Below, one piece after another: positions 1 to 11,600 of a DNA stretch of 64,000 nt. Both the position numbers and the translations under genes were made by a program. Below the pieces are notes generated by a model. The model saw nothing but the letters and a program-made list of their open reading frames with translations. It was not told the DNA's origin and did no database searches. Every line of letters begins with the position of its first letter. The first letter of the stretch is position 1. Source of the DNA: Tomocerus qinae (lineage: Eukaryota > Arthropoda > Collembola > Entomobryomorpha > Tomoceridae); NCBI GenBank assembly GCA_020055645.1, contig CM034548.1:37002201-37066200 (forward strand), read 5' to 3'.

Positions 1-2
1 AA

Positions 3-1842
3 TTAATCGACCCAGGGACGACAACTCTCCAGGAATTACTGGATTCCTTACGTGAATCGCAGCCTTTTCCTCTCTCCGGATATTCTCCAAATTCTCATGG
101 TACCTTAATTTACGACATTTAGAAAGTTGCTGAAATTAAAATTTATTTTAAATAAATTTTAAGTAATGTCAATCAAAATATGCTCATTTCATCTGTAATT
201 ATTTTAGACAATTGTTCCACTTCCATTAACACCCAAATGGGGGCACCACGAGATGATATTACTCAGATCAACGATTCTCCAAAGACAACGACTACTATGA
301 ACAAATGTTTGGATGTATTGACCTCTGCGTCAACCTCGGAAACTCGAATGATGAAAACTAGGAAGACTAATCATAAGGATGTGCCTAAGACATATACCCA
401 ATTGCAGCAAACATCGACTTCTGGATTTGATGAGCCAAATTCCCGTGGTAAATTAATTTTTTTTAATCGGAAACATTATTTAAATTCTTTAATTCTATTC
501 TTTAAAATAGGTCACGTTAGTTAAATGTAACAAATACAAAATGTTTGTTACAAAGTAATGGTAACCAATTGTTGTTTATGATATGCTCTTTTCATTTGTA
601 ATTATTTTAGGTAATACAATTGCAAATATTGATAATGATCCGGCTTTTCCCACCCACACAGAATTGGGAACACGACCAGATTATGACTACGATTGGGCCC
701 CCGACCCTCCCTTGGCTACGACACTCAGAGGAAAGAACATAGAAGCGGGTGGTTTGGCCTATGCACCACTCTCGGAAACTCAAATGATGGAATTGATGTT
801 TCATGGGACGAAGACTGAAGACAACGATGCACCGAAGACCAAGAAGCCTATGATGTGCCATAAGACGAAGACTGGTGGGAGGAATACATCAAAAAATAAG
901 ATGCCTACCCCAAATTTTCAATTTTTTGGGCCCAACATCCGTGGTAAATTAATTTATCATACTAAGAATTGTATTGAAAGTTTTAATTTATTTAAATGTA
1001 ATTATTTTTTTAAGTGGCCAAAATGTTAAAAAGTAATGCTAATCAAGATATTTGTTCCTGATATGCTCATTTTATTTATAATTATTTCAGGCAAAGCAAT
1101 CAGGAATAAAAAAGCTCCAGCTTCTTCCACCAAACCCAAATGTGTACCACAACATGAGGGACTACATGACCACAACTATGCAAAAATGTTAGCTGAATCC
1201 AGTACCGTTGATACTGGATTGTCGGACTCATCCACCTTTGAAAACCAAATACCGAAAGAAGTCAAATGGAATGATCTTATCAGCACACCTGTTCTTCGAG
1301 GGTATATTAAGCAGGAAAACGAAGCTTCAACTTCTCAAATGGTACCAAGGGATGTAGAAGAGGCTGTAGGATTTGGCACTAACTTCTTAAACGCTGAAGA
1401 AGAAAAGGTTTCATCATCTACCAAAATCAATCCTCAATCACTCGGACCTACTCAAGAAATAGAATTCTACTCCAAATTAAATGACTGCGACTTAACTTTC
1501 CGCCCTCATACCTACCGAGATGGAGTCTTAATACCTGCAGCAAATGAAGAATACTACAGAAAATTGAAAGCCAAGAAAACATTTGACCCCCAAATAATAA
1601 CTCCGGAGGATGTCCAGCTAAGAGATCCAGCCTCTTCTGCCACCCAAGAATTGCCCAACCGAAAACACATCTGCAAATACTGTTTTCGGGGTTTTGATGT
1701 TCCCTACAAACTGGCCAATCATATTCAAATTCACCAACACCCTCAACTTCACAGATGCAACTGCGACAAATGCGGCGGAATCCCATTTCGAGACTTCCGC
1801 ACTATGAGCAGACACCACAACGATAAATTCAGGAAAGACTGA
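3..1842 (+). CDS. C2H2 zinc-finger protein, last four exons (5' partial)
   Basis: Exons read as 3-99 (continuing from outside the window), 208-447, 611-943 and 1091-1842, ending in TGA at 1840-1842. Every junction is phase 1 and every donor is G|GT, so the frame stays open for 473 codons. The protein is mostly low-complexity and Ser/Thr/Lys/Pro-rich, so probably disordered. The C-terminal 60 residues carry one canonical C2H2 finger (C-x2-C-x12-H-x3-H, starting CKYC at about 1672) followed by a degenerate second finger (CDKC ... RHH). A nuclear nucleic-acid-binding role is inferred from the finger only; I cannot name an orthologue. Exons 2 and 3 share an SETQMM/TETRMM block and an APKT/VPKT block, and the three introns resemble one another, which points to internal exon duplication. 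The gene start and any promoter are upstream of this window. Confidence 0.8.
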
Positions 1843-2055
1843 AAATACAAGCATTGTCTTCAATAATTCTCATTCAGTGTTCAAAATGTATTTACTTAAG
1901 TAGAAATAGCTCAGTTTTAGCATATTAATTATGTCAATATCTAGCTATCATTTTTTCAATGCGTCTCATGAAATATTATATTGCTAATGAATTTTCAGGA
2001 AAACTTGTACTACCTTTAGATGTAGTTTATATGTATTTTGGTTATTGTTGGTAGA

Positions 2056-2155
2056 TTTTGGTATTTTAGTATGTATTTGGTAATGGTTTGGTTTTGGTAT
2101 TTTAGTATGTATTTGGTAATGGTTTGGTTTTGGTGTTTTAGTATTTATTTGGTAA
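2056..2155. repeat. 36-bp minisatellite, about 2.8 copies
   Basis: Two perfect 36-bp copies (2056-2091 and 2092-2127) and a partial third (2128-2155) of a unit beginning TTTTGGTATTTTAGTATG. The third copy differs by A to G and by a short change near its end. It lies about 215 bp downstream of the zinc-finger stop codon, in or just after the 3' UTR. Confidence 0.9.
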
Positions 2156-2783
2156 AATTGTACTGATTTTAATTGATGAACTGTATCGGTATGGATGATT
2201 ACATAGTTTAATAACTCATTTAACTCATTTTGTCTTCGCCAAGTATTAAATTATAATTATTACTTCTGAACCATATTTATTATACTTTATTTGTACATCG
2301 CATTATTTATTATATACAACTGTTCTTGTCGATTATAAAGAATATATTTACTACTTAACTTAACAGTGTGCAAATTTATTTAAGCATGAATAATGTCTAT
2401 GTAATAACTAGGCTATAACTATGATTCAAAGATACAAGAAAAGCAATACGCGTTAAAATTTAGTACATTAGTAGCCTTACAGAACGTCATTTCATTTCTT
2501 CCCAATCTATGGTAGGGTAAATAATGTCCAGTAAACCAGTTTACTTAGAGAAACTTTGGATCTGCAATTTAGTGCTTGACAATGAAGTGTTTACAATTAC
2601 TAAAACGGGTCATACACTAGTTAAAATTATCCCTTCCAAAATGCTTAAGTTTTATTTACATAGGTACTTTTAGGATATTGATGCTAAAAATAATTTCATG
2701 TACTGACAGGATATTAGGAGGCAGTACTTGTTATTAAATACTTTGCTCGTTTTTCATTTTACACGTTGGTAGGTAAATTCAAT

Positions 2784-5700
2784 TTATTCTATGTGATAAG
2801 ATTGAGCCAATTTTTCACTCGTTTGGTTCACATCTGCTGTAGACACTGATGTTGTTTCGGTTTCACCTTTGTTATTAATAGGGCTGCCAAGAGATTCCAG
2901 ATCATTCTTACTTAAATGATTAACTAGTCCAGCTCCAATAGAATCTCCGAAGACATTGATAACAGTTCTGAATCTGTCCCTATATTTGAGTAAATGAAAT
3001 ACAACAAGTTATTAATTGACTGTTAGCCATTATAGCTTAAAGATGAATAGGCAGATGAATTGCTACATTAACTTACAGGAGCCAATCAACAGGAACGACG
3101 TAAGAAACATAATCTGCAGGAAGGCCAATAGTATTTAATACCATGACCATCGTAACTAGACCTGCTTGTGGGATCCCTGCTGCTCCAATTGCTGCTGCTG
3201 TTGCTGTTATGCTGAAATAGTCATTAAAAATTAATCAAATATTTTAGTACATGGACAATGCGGGCATGCTGTTATTGTAGTCATCCATAAAAATTAGGCA
3301 ATTAAGTAAAATGACATTTACGCTTTCATAATAACATACCGAATTTAAAAATGCACACAAATTTATATTCTATCCACATCAACGTAATAATGCAAACGTC
3401 ATTAACAAATCATTTCAAAAAGGATATTAAAATTTAGAACTATAGGAAAAAGAATTGAAATATGGCATATGAAAAGTGTCTGCAGTAAATACACTAACAT
3501 CGTATACAATCAACAACTATTAATACTCATTGGGTTAGCCCCTATTCAGAAGTGTATTTTAGATTCAACAGCCTTCCTAAGCAAGAGATAATATGTAGTG
3601 AGTATAAATAGTTAATGGAAAATATTAAATATTTTAGTATAGAGGAAAATAATAAATGTTAATGACGGAGTTTTACTTTTATTTTTGTAATGTCTATCTA
3701 TATTTCTTCCACTGAAAGATGATTTACTAATTTGATTCATTCTCCGTTCCATTATTGCTTGAGGCGAAAACTATCTTCATATATTATTGTGCTATGAAAT
3801 TAAAGTGCGCACTTGATAGAAATATAATTATCCATGACAACATTATCTATAACATCGGCACCATTATAATAATCATTTATTTTGTATAATATCTCGCCAT
3901 GCTTTGTGTACTATTTTATCTAAATTATTTTTGTAGTTTTTTTCGGCATCTTCCAAACAAATCTCTAAACAATCAAGCATTGATAAAAATCTCTATTGCA
4001 ATATCCGATTATTAAAACTATGGAGATTATGAAAAGACTTGCATCTTTAAGTAACAGTCGTCGTTGGCTTTCGTAAGAAATAATACCATACAAAATCTTC
4101 TAAACAAATTATAAATTGCATTGGATTCAATTGATTTGCATTGCTGCATTTTTTTAAACTGATTTTCAATGGTCATTCTGCAGGCGTGGGTAAAAGAATA
4201 GCCAAGTCATATTTACTTTTTCAAATTCAGATCCGTGAGTGGACCTTAGGAACTCATGCGAAATTCCGTAACTTTGTTATACGTTTTGGATTTTTTACCT
4301 TATAGCAAGAATTTTCCCAATGTCAAGGTCCGTTCCGTGCATTTGTGCAATCCAAATAGCAGCTACAGCTTCATATAGAGCAGTTCCATCCATGTTAATT
4401 GTTGCACCAATAGGGATGACAAATCGTGATACTCTTGGATCAACTCCATTTTTTTCTTCCAAGCACTTCATTGTCACTGGAAGTGTTGCAGAGCTATAAA
4501 ACGAAGACAAAGTGAGCTCAAGTGTATCCACTAATCTTTTGTAATATGTATATTGCATTTAAAACTTTTATTGAGAATTCCCGCATACTAAATTTAAACC
4601 CACTCAATGTTATTAACAATAGAGGGAATTGACCTTCGTTAATCTTGCTAAAATGATATTTTGCAATTATGCAGGTTTCCAGTTATTTATTATATGTATA
4701 CCTTGAAGAAGTTCCAAAGGCGGTGACCAAAGCCTGTGACATATTAGCAAGGAATCTAAATGGCAGTTGACGAGTAAAAATGGAGAAGAGTGCAGGTAAA
4801 ACTATAAGTCCATGAATGGCCAATCCAACTAAAACAGTCAGAAAATACATGCCCAACTTTTGGAAAATGTCACCCAAATCATCTTCTTCAATAAGTTGTC
4901 CAGCAATCAGAAAACACACTCCCATAGGAGATAACCTGGAACATAGAAATAACATTTAATACGTCTTCAAAGTTATGAAATTTTTCTAAACTCGACTGCA
5001 TTAATTTAAATCAAATGCTTAGATACAGGAAAGAACCAAATTGGAAGCAAAATAAACATCTTTTCTGATAATTCTGTTCAAAATGACGGAAATATTTGTA
5101 GGTCATATGTGAAGGCAAAATAAAATCGAAATCTGTCATAAAATTATTCTGGAGAGTTTTTCATTAGTTTGAATTGAAATATTAAATAACAAAAGTCCTT
5201 AGAAAACTGTTTAACTTTATGCAACAATTTATTGTCATAAGCATAAGCAAATATTAACTAAAATTGGTATCAAGGTATTGAGATCTTCATTTTTTAAATA
5301 AAACTCAACTTATGGTGTTGAATCTCGACTACCTGCAAAGTTGAGGGATGAATGAAAATCAAAAAAGTTCTTATCACTTACCAGATAACCCATTGTGTGA
5401 TGAGCATCATGGCATCTGCAAGGCTTACAAAGACATCTAGTAAAGGTTTTCCTTTCGGACCTAGCTTTCCTAAAGTTATGCCCAGAGCTGTTGCAAAAAC
5501 AACCAGACCCAAAATGTTTGTCCCCTCCGAAAATTCTCCTTTGACGGCCCATTCTCGTTTTGATCCAGCTGAAAATCAGTGGATGGTGTAAATTAACTTT
5601 GGTTACCATTAAAATTATTCAGCATGTAATATTGCTATCATAGGCAAATGAAAATATAATTTTTAACATGCTTTTTTAACGCTGCCTCGTCTAGAACTAC

Positions 5701-8600
5701 GAGTGCATATAAATCCATTTTTAGGTTTTTACACAAATATTGACAATTAAAATTTAATAAATTGATTTCCGGATTGATAAATTTTGTTCAATTTAAAGTC
5801 AAATAAAAGATTTAAGGTCTCAACTTAAAACTTCTCCTTAACATGAATAACTAAGGTATCTCAGATATATTTAATTCAGGATAAGATTAATTCTAGAGAT
5901 AATTTTGTCAAATTGAGCGTGAAAACCGGTATATCATCAAGCGTCCAGTCGAGACAACATAAAAATGTGTACAATAACGATTGACAATAGCTTTTAACTC
6001 ACTTTCATTATCCGGTTTATCATCTGGGTAGACAATAACGGTTTGATACTGTAACATAAAATTATTTTTTAGTTTATGATCATATTAAATAATCGTTTGA
6101 TTGAACTTTTTTGTGACTAATTTTCAAAATAACGCATTTAAATCCATTTAAACGACATGCCTACTACTACTATTACTGCTAAGGAAGTTTAAACAAGTAG
6201 TTATATTTTCTAAACAAATATTGGCCATGATACTATGTTTAATTTTAGTATCTTAACCCTCCTTAAAATATTAGTACCACATTCCAGGAAAAGGTGATAA
6301 AGTGTTTCGAAAAATGAAAAAAATTATTGAAGTCTTTGTACGACGTCGTAGTATTTAAAAGTTATTGGCATTGTTTTTTTATATTGAAAATCTTTTGGTT
6401 TAGAAAGGGAAAACATTTTGAAGCAAGTGATAGAAGTTCAAGAGTTTCATCACATAGACATTCCTTTGTAAGACATTAAGTCGGTGGGATTAAGGAGAAT
6501 TATTTTCTAAAATCAAAGCCAAAAGAGATAGCAGGTAATTATTTGCAATGATTTTCACTGTCATTGTCAATGACAATGCAAGAGGAGCTTAACGGGTTGA
6601 TAATATGTCTTGTTAAATCATAAAATAAACCCCTTCACATTCGGTAACCACTTCAGCTTTTTGTAATTACGTTGTGGTAATCCATGTTTAGCAAACATTT
6701 TAATGCAGTATATTACACATATTACGATTAATTCAAAAGCAAAATGAAGATAGTAATACAGAGCACTGTTAGATAACTAAACATTGAAAAACACATTGAC
6801 ACACACTTACGTTCCAGTTTTTCTTAGTAATAACCGGATTACGTAATCAGCTATCAAACAACAATGCGACAAATTACATATCTCGTTGCACGTTTTATAG
6901 TCAGGAATTATAGAGTGATAAGCCTGCTTTTTACCGGCACTCACAATTAATGGATAAACCCAGCAGCGTCAAAGCAATACTAATCAAAAAGGCAGATATC
7001 GTAGTTGTAAAATCATAGAAAAGTGTGAATCAGCAATAAGCAAACCGATATTATAGTACAAATTTGATAATTTTTGAAACAAGCAAATAAAATCCGTGCA
7101 GAAAATCACATTGGCCTCTCCTTTCCAATGAAACAAACAAAATAAGGTTAATTCTAAAAACGGGACCTACATGCTTGTATGCAAACAGTACTTATGAAAA
7201 TGGATGAAAAAATGAAAAGTGTTACTCTGAATATTTTTTAGCAAACAGTAGTAAGTAATCGTAAATATTTGCAGCTTAGAATGATAACCTCTTTAGAATA
7301 TGAACATTTATACCACAACGACGACGACTACGTGCAAAACATTAATGAATATTTCAAATGAAGACTGACATAATACCACAACAACTGCAAAACAGTAAAA
7401 ACAACCAACTCTAACCATCATCGACCTTGTTTAATCGGGTGGCTATTTGCGCACTTGAAAGTAATATATGCATATAAAAGTGCAATGAATGATTTGGCAG
7501 ATCGTCATTTCAATCCTGAGAAAATTACACAACCATATCGATAATCTTTGTTTAAATAATGGGCGTGATTAATAAACTTTATGGAGCACAAGTATATGCC
7601 GAATTTTAACATGTTTATATTATCTGGCAAACTATTCAAGCAAATATAAACACAGAAGATAATTTACATTTAGCATTAACATCTCTAAGTTCTAGGCACA
7701 CTCTTTCAACAATGCAAGTTGTATTTTCCCAAAATATTTTCAACAATGCTAATACCTAAACTACCTAACATGAATAGAAAATATGGAAATAAAATAAAAG
7801 TAACTGAAATAAACTGAAATGATCTAACAAAACTCAGTTAGGCTGATTATTTTCCATTCTATAGTAATTTTACAGTTCCTATATATACATCTGTTATGTG
7901 TGAGTATATGCAAAGCACTCTTCTGTATGCAAAACATTACAGATTACATTTATTCTAACAAAACACTTTTAACTGTATGGGTTATTATGACTATGATAGA
8001 TAAGGACTTACTGTATACATTGTAGCTTGGATCAAGTTAGGCGGTACCATGTTTCTGTTAAAAATTAAATTTCATTTTTAAACATGGTATTAAATTATTA
8101 CTTTTCATAAGACATATTTAATAGAGCATATAATAGACAAGAATAAAGAAAGGTTGCAAATCTTCTTTAGTATATTACCTTACTAAATCCATCAATGTAT
8201 CTTCTGTGGTGACATTTCTTTGTTCTTGATCTTTTTTATCAATATCTGGAGTGCCACCTTTACCTGGCTGGATAATGTAGACCAAAATGATACCCAAAAT
8301 CACAGCCATGACGGTTGTGCACATATAGTATGCAATAGCTCGCCCACCGATTTTCCCCGAAAGACTTAAATCCAAACTGCCAATAGCTGCTACCAATGAG
8401 GAGACAATGAGAGGCAATATGAGAGCTTTAAGCATTCTCAAAAATAAGTCCCCAATATATTTCACCAACATCACATCACGTTCAGTATACTCATCTTTTG
8501 CTGCCCGAAGAATAAAACCGAGGGCAACGCCAGATACTACACCTACCACTGTGAGAATTGTCAATAAATTCTGCCTAAGACAGGATCTCTGAGTCGTCAT
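2784..8600 (-). CDS. excitatory amino acid transporter (SLC1 family), complete
   Basis: Sodium-coupled uptake of glutamate/aspartate across the plasma membrane, known from the SLC1/EAAT family. Eight exons on the minus strand: 8179-8600 (start ATG at 8598-8600), 8012-8054, 6003-6048, 5382-5568, 4702-4935, 4299-4493, 3077-3211 and 2784-2979 (stop TAA). All have GT-AG borders, phases agree at each junction, and the total is 485 aa, close to the family norm. Visible motifs: N-terminal helices 1-3 in exon 1; the hairpin-1 serine run SSSS-ATLP at residues 309-316; NMDGT at 344-348; the Gly/Ala-rich hairpin 2 ([10 protein letters not shown]) in exon 7; and helix 8 with LDRFR at 421-425, then N429 and D433. 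The arginine at 425 is the position that in EAATs binds the substrate side-chain carboxylate and is replaced in neutral amino acid transporters (ASCT), so an acidic substrate is inferred. Introns run from 88 bp (between the last two exons; 97 bp would be the next order) up to about 2 kb. No second gene was seen in them. Confidence 0.96.
2980..5381 (-). other. introns 4-7 of the transporter gene
   Basis: Spaces between the last five transporter exons. The longest is 3212-4298 (about 1.09 kb); others are 4494-4701, 4936-5381 and 2980-3076. They are AT-rich and hold no further convincing exon or RNA gene on either strand. Confidence 0.7.
6049..8011 (-). other. large intron of the transporter gene
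   Basis: About 1.96 kb between the 43-bp and 46-bp exons. No coding exon recognised. A short perfect inverted repeat of CATTGTCA with TGACAATG lies near 6560. An alternative exon cannot be ruled out by eye. Confidence 0.6.
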
Positions 8601-11600
8601 TTTGATTTATGTTGTAATACTTAAAGTTCAAAAATGTCTTTAGAAAATATTATTTTTTAAATATTTTTTTAGTTTGTTCGCGTTGAAGAATGTTGAGAAA
8701 TGATCTCCAGTGCAGGAGTAAATAAGGCTATTCTACCAATAGCCAAAATGTTTATGTAACGCCACAGGAAACTCTTCTGCTGATTTCACAGCGAAGTTAT
8801 TTGCTTGACTGCTATCGATTCACTTGATGCACTTGACTAAAAAAGGTTAGAAAATCGTTTGCAAAAAAGGACTTCCGTTGGGACACAATAGCCACACATT
8901 TGATACACGATAAATGTTAATGAGATGGACAAGGATGATTTATGTAAGTTGAGTTTATCTCTGCAGCGATCAGTCTGATTGTTTGGGCTTCAGTTTTCAT
9001 GGAAATTTGCATATGCAAATCTGAAAAAACGGAAAATTCATTAGAAAATTTAATACTTTGGTTCTAACTCTTTTAAGATGACCCTAAAATTTATTTTCAG
9101 AGCAAAAAAGATTATTTTGTAAAAAAAATTCTTCGAAATTATTTTACATAAGCTTATTTGAATAAATACTTCACGTATTTCTCCCATGAAGTATTTTTTC
9201 ATGAAGTGAATGAAATTCAAACAAGGCTGACGACAACAAAACAACTGTCAGTGCTGTCTATTGTTACCTTTTTTTTACAAAAAATATGCAATTCGCAATG
9301 GGGATATGAATCGTTCCTTTGTGAAGCCAAAGCTAGACTGACGACCTAGGATGAATATCTACCACCTTTTCATGTATTCATTAGTTTCTCATTCAAGTAC
9401 ATTACTACAACTATTGTAGTGTTGATACGTTGGTACGATGTACCTATAATACTATGTACTCAGTACTCACACTCACTACTAGAATTACAATTAAAAGTAA
9501 AGACGTACGGAATGTTACGTAGTAATAGATAATTTACTAGCTACCTATTGGCAGATTGTTTGGATGCACTTAGAATGCTTTTCCTCCTCCTAATAGAAGT
9601 AAATGTGCGATACACATTTGTAATTAATATACCTATACACACAAATATACATAAAAAGGTGGATATGTATGTATGTAGCCTGTGTTGAATGTTATGTACA
9701 TAATATATCGTGCTGATAAGTAAGTAGATTAATACGTAGGTATATACAATACAAATCTCGTTTTAAACTAAATGGGGTAATAATCATTCAGCATACCCAT
9801 TTTAATTAAAAATGCAGTGTCATGTGCGTGGTAGATATGATGAGATAGTTGATCGAGATGAATGCAATACAATTTTAAACTTGTATGATTATTGTGTTGC
9901 CCTCGGTGCTATAATGCATGTTGAATTACAATTATCATTTTCTAAATGCTAACCAGATAGCTTGCAGCCTGTAGAGCAACTAGCTATACATCTGATAATC
10001 TATTCCCTCTATAACTGGTAAAATAACAAGTAACATACTTTATTTTGTATTACGCTAAAAAGGAATGTTTCATCTACAAATGTGAAACCAAAATGGGATG
10101 AATGTATTAAGGTATCTCTTTGGAGTTATTTTGCAATAATAAATGTATTCTTAACTATTTCTCATCAAATAACTTTTGTTCATAATGTCAATAATACAAA
10201 ATCCAGATTTCTTAAACTTTCACACGACTTAATTGACAGGGATAACAAATTAATCAACACTTTACTTTTTGCCTTATCTTCCGTTTGTAGTTTGTATAGC
10301 TCTCTACGTAAGTACGTGACTAATAGAAAATACATGATACCAGTGAATATGCCTATAGTAGGATAATCAAGTAAGTCAAGGGAAATTTAGCATGAATTAA
10401 TATTCTAAAGCCATAGTAAATAAAATTAAAAATTTTCAAAAAAATGGTGGTTCATTTTTGAGGCTTTTGTAATAGCGTGTGGAATATTTTATACGCACTT
10501 GAGATAGATAGTTACATAGCAAAATAGCAAATGCTATCATATTGCCAGTAAATAAAATGTACATCCGCAGGATCTGAATAAACTTCAGAGTTTTCCATAT
10601 CTAAGTTTAGACACACGTGTGTAATATAACGTTTACAATGCAAGGCATAAATTAGTAATTTTTTAAAAAGATTAACCTTTGAAGGATTATTTGCAAACAG
10701 AGATCCAGCGTCTAGTTAAAAATTCAAGTTAGGGTTTCATATCTTATTTGGTAGGGATTTTTGGAGCCCTGCTGATTTATGATTATTACAGGTGTTCATC
10801 TCACTATGGGGGTAAATTTAGTGATCTTTGCTATCTGATTTGAAAGACACTGCAGACACAAATATTTGACAATAGGAGCGATTAGATGATTTAAAGGTAG
10901 TAAATAAAATACGATAAATTATTATCGACAACGACATTTGCCCTAGATTTGCATGAAGGGTATTAATCTTATTTGTCATGGGAAGGCAAAGCATAAGAAG
11001 AAAGAGAAATTAAAATGGTATAGACTACCTTATTGCATTACTACTACGGACACTCTGCACTTGCCAATTACAATAGTCATATACTCATCAAAAGTTCTTA
11101 AATAATATTTTCCACCCCCTGCTATAAGATAATTTACCTCTGCGTCCTTGCAGCTTTAGCTTCTACCTATTAACTAGATGTTATTCCAAATGTTATAAAG
11201 GTTAATGTCATTAATCTTAGAGGTACGTGGTAGAAAATATTTTATGTACCTCGTGACGATTTTCTAAACATTTTAGCTCTTGAAATCTGTCAGTTAGCTG
11301 GTTGACATGGCCAAATCGTACAATAGGCATCTGATCGTCTGGGATTCAACACTAACTAATGATTTGAAATGAAATTAATTTCAAGTCAGCATCTTTTAGT
11401 AGCATTTTATATTTGATGCATGATTAGTAGCATTTGATGAAGAGGAAATCTGCGTATAGAATTATTCCGCAGGTTCATGCTTATGCAAACGGATTTATTG
11501 GCACACCCTTGTTGATTGAATTTAGTTTTTACAGCGACCTACTTTTCATTAACAATAGATACCTCCAATACCTACTAAAATGTTATAATTATAACACTTT

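Noticed and set aside
607..861. 84-codon minus-strand frame
   Set aside because: Shadow of zinc-finger exon 611-943.
1448..1863. Minus-strand frames of 112 and 81 codons
   Set aside because: They are shadows of the zinc-finger exon on the opposite strand and have no domain or splice support.
5310..5609. 99-codon minus-strand frame
   Set aside because: It overlaps the true transporter exon 5382-5568 in a shifted frame; the frame giving [10 protein letters not shown] is the real one.
10082..10366. 94-codon plus-strand frame with hydrophobic stretches
   Set aside because: No recognisable family, no splice context and AT-driven hydrophobic composition. A chemoreceptor fragment was considered but no signature was seen.
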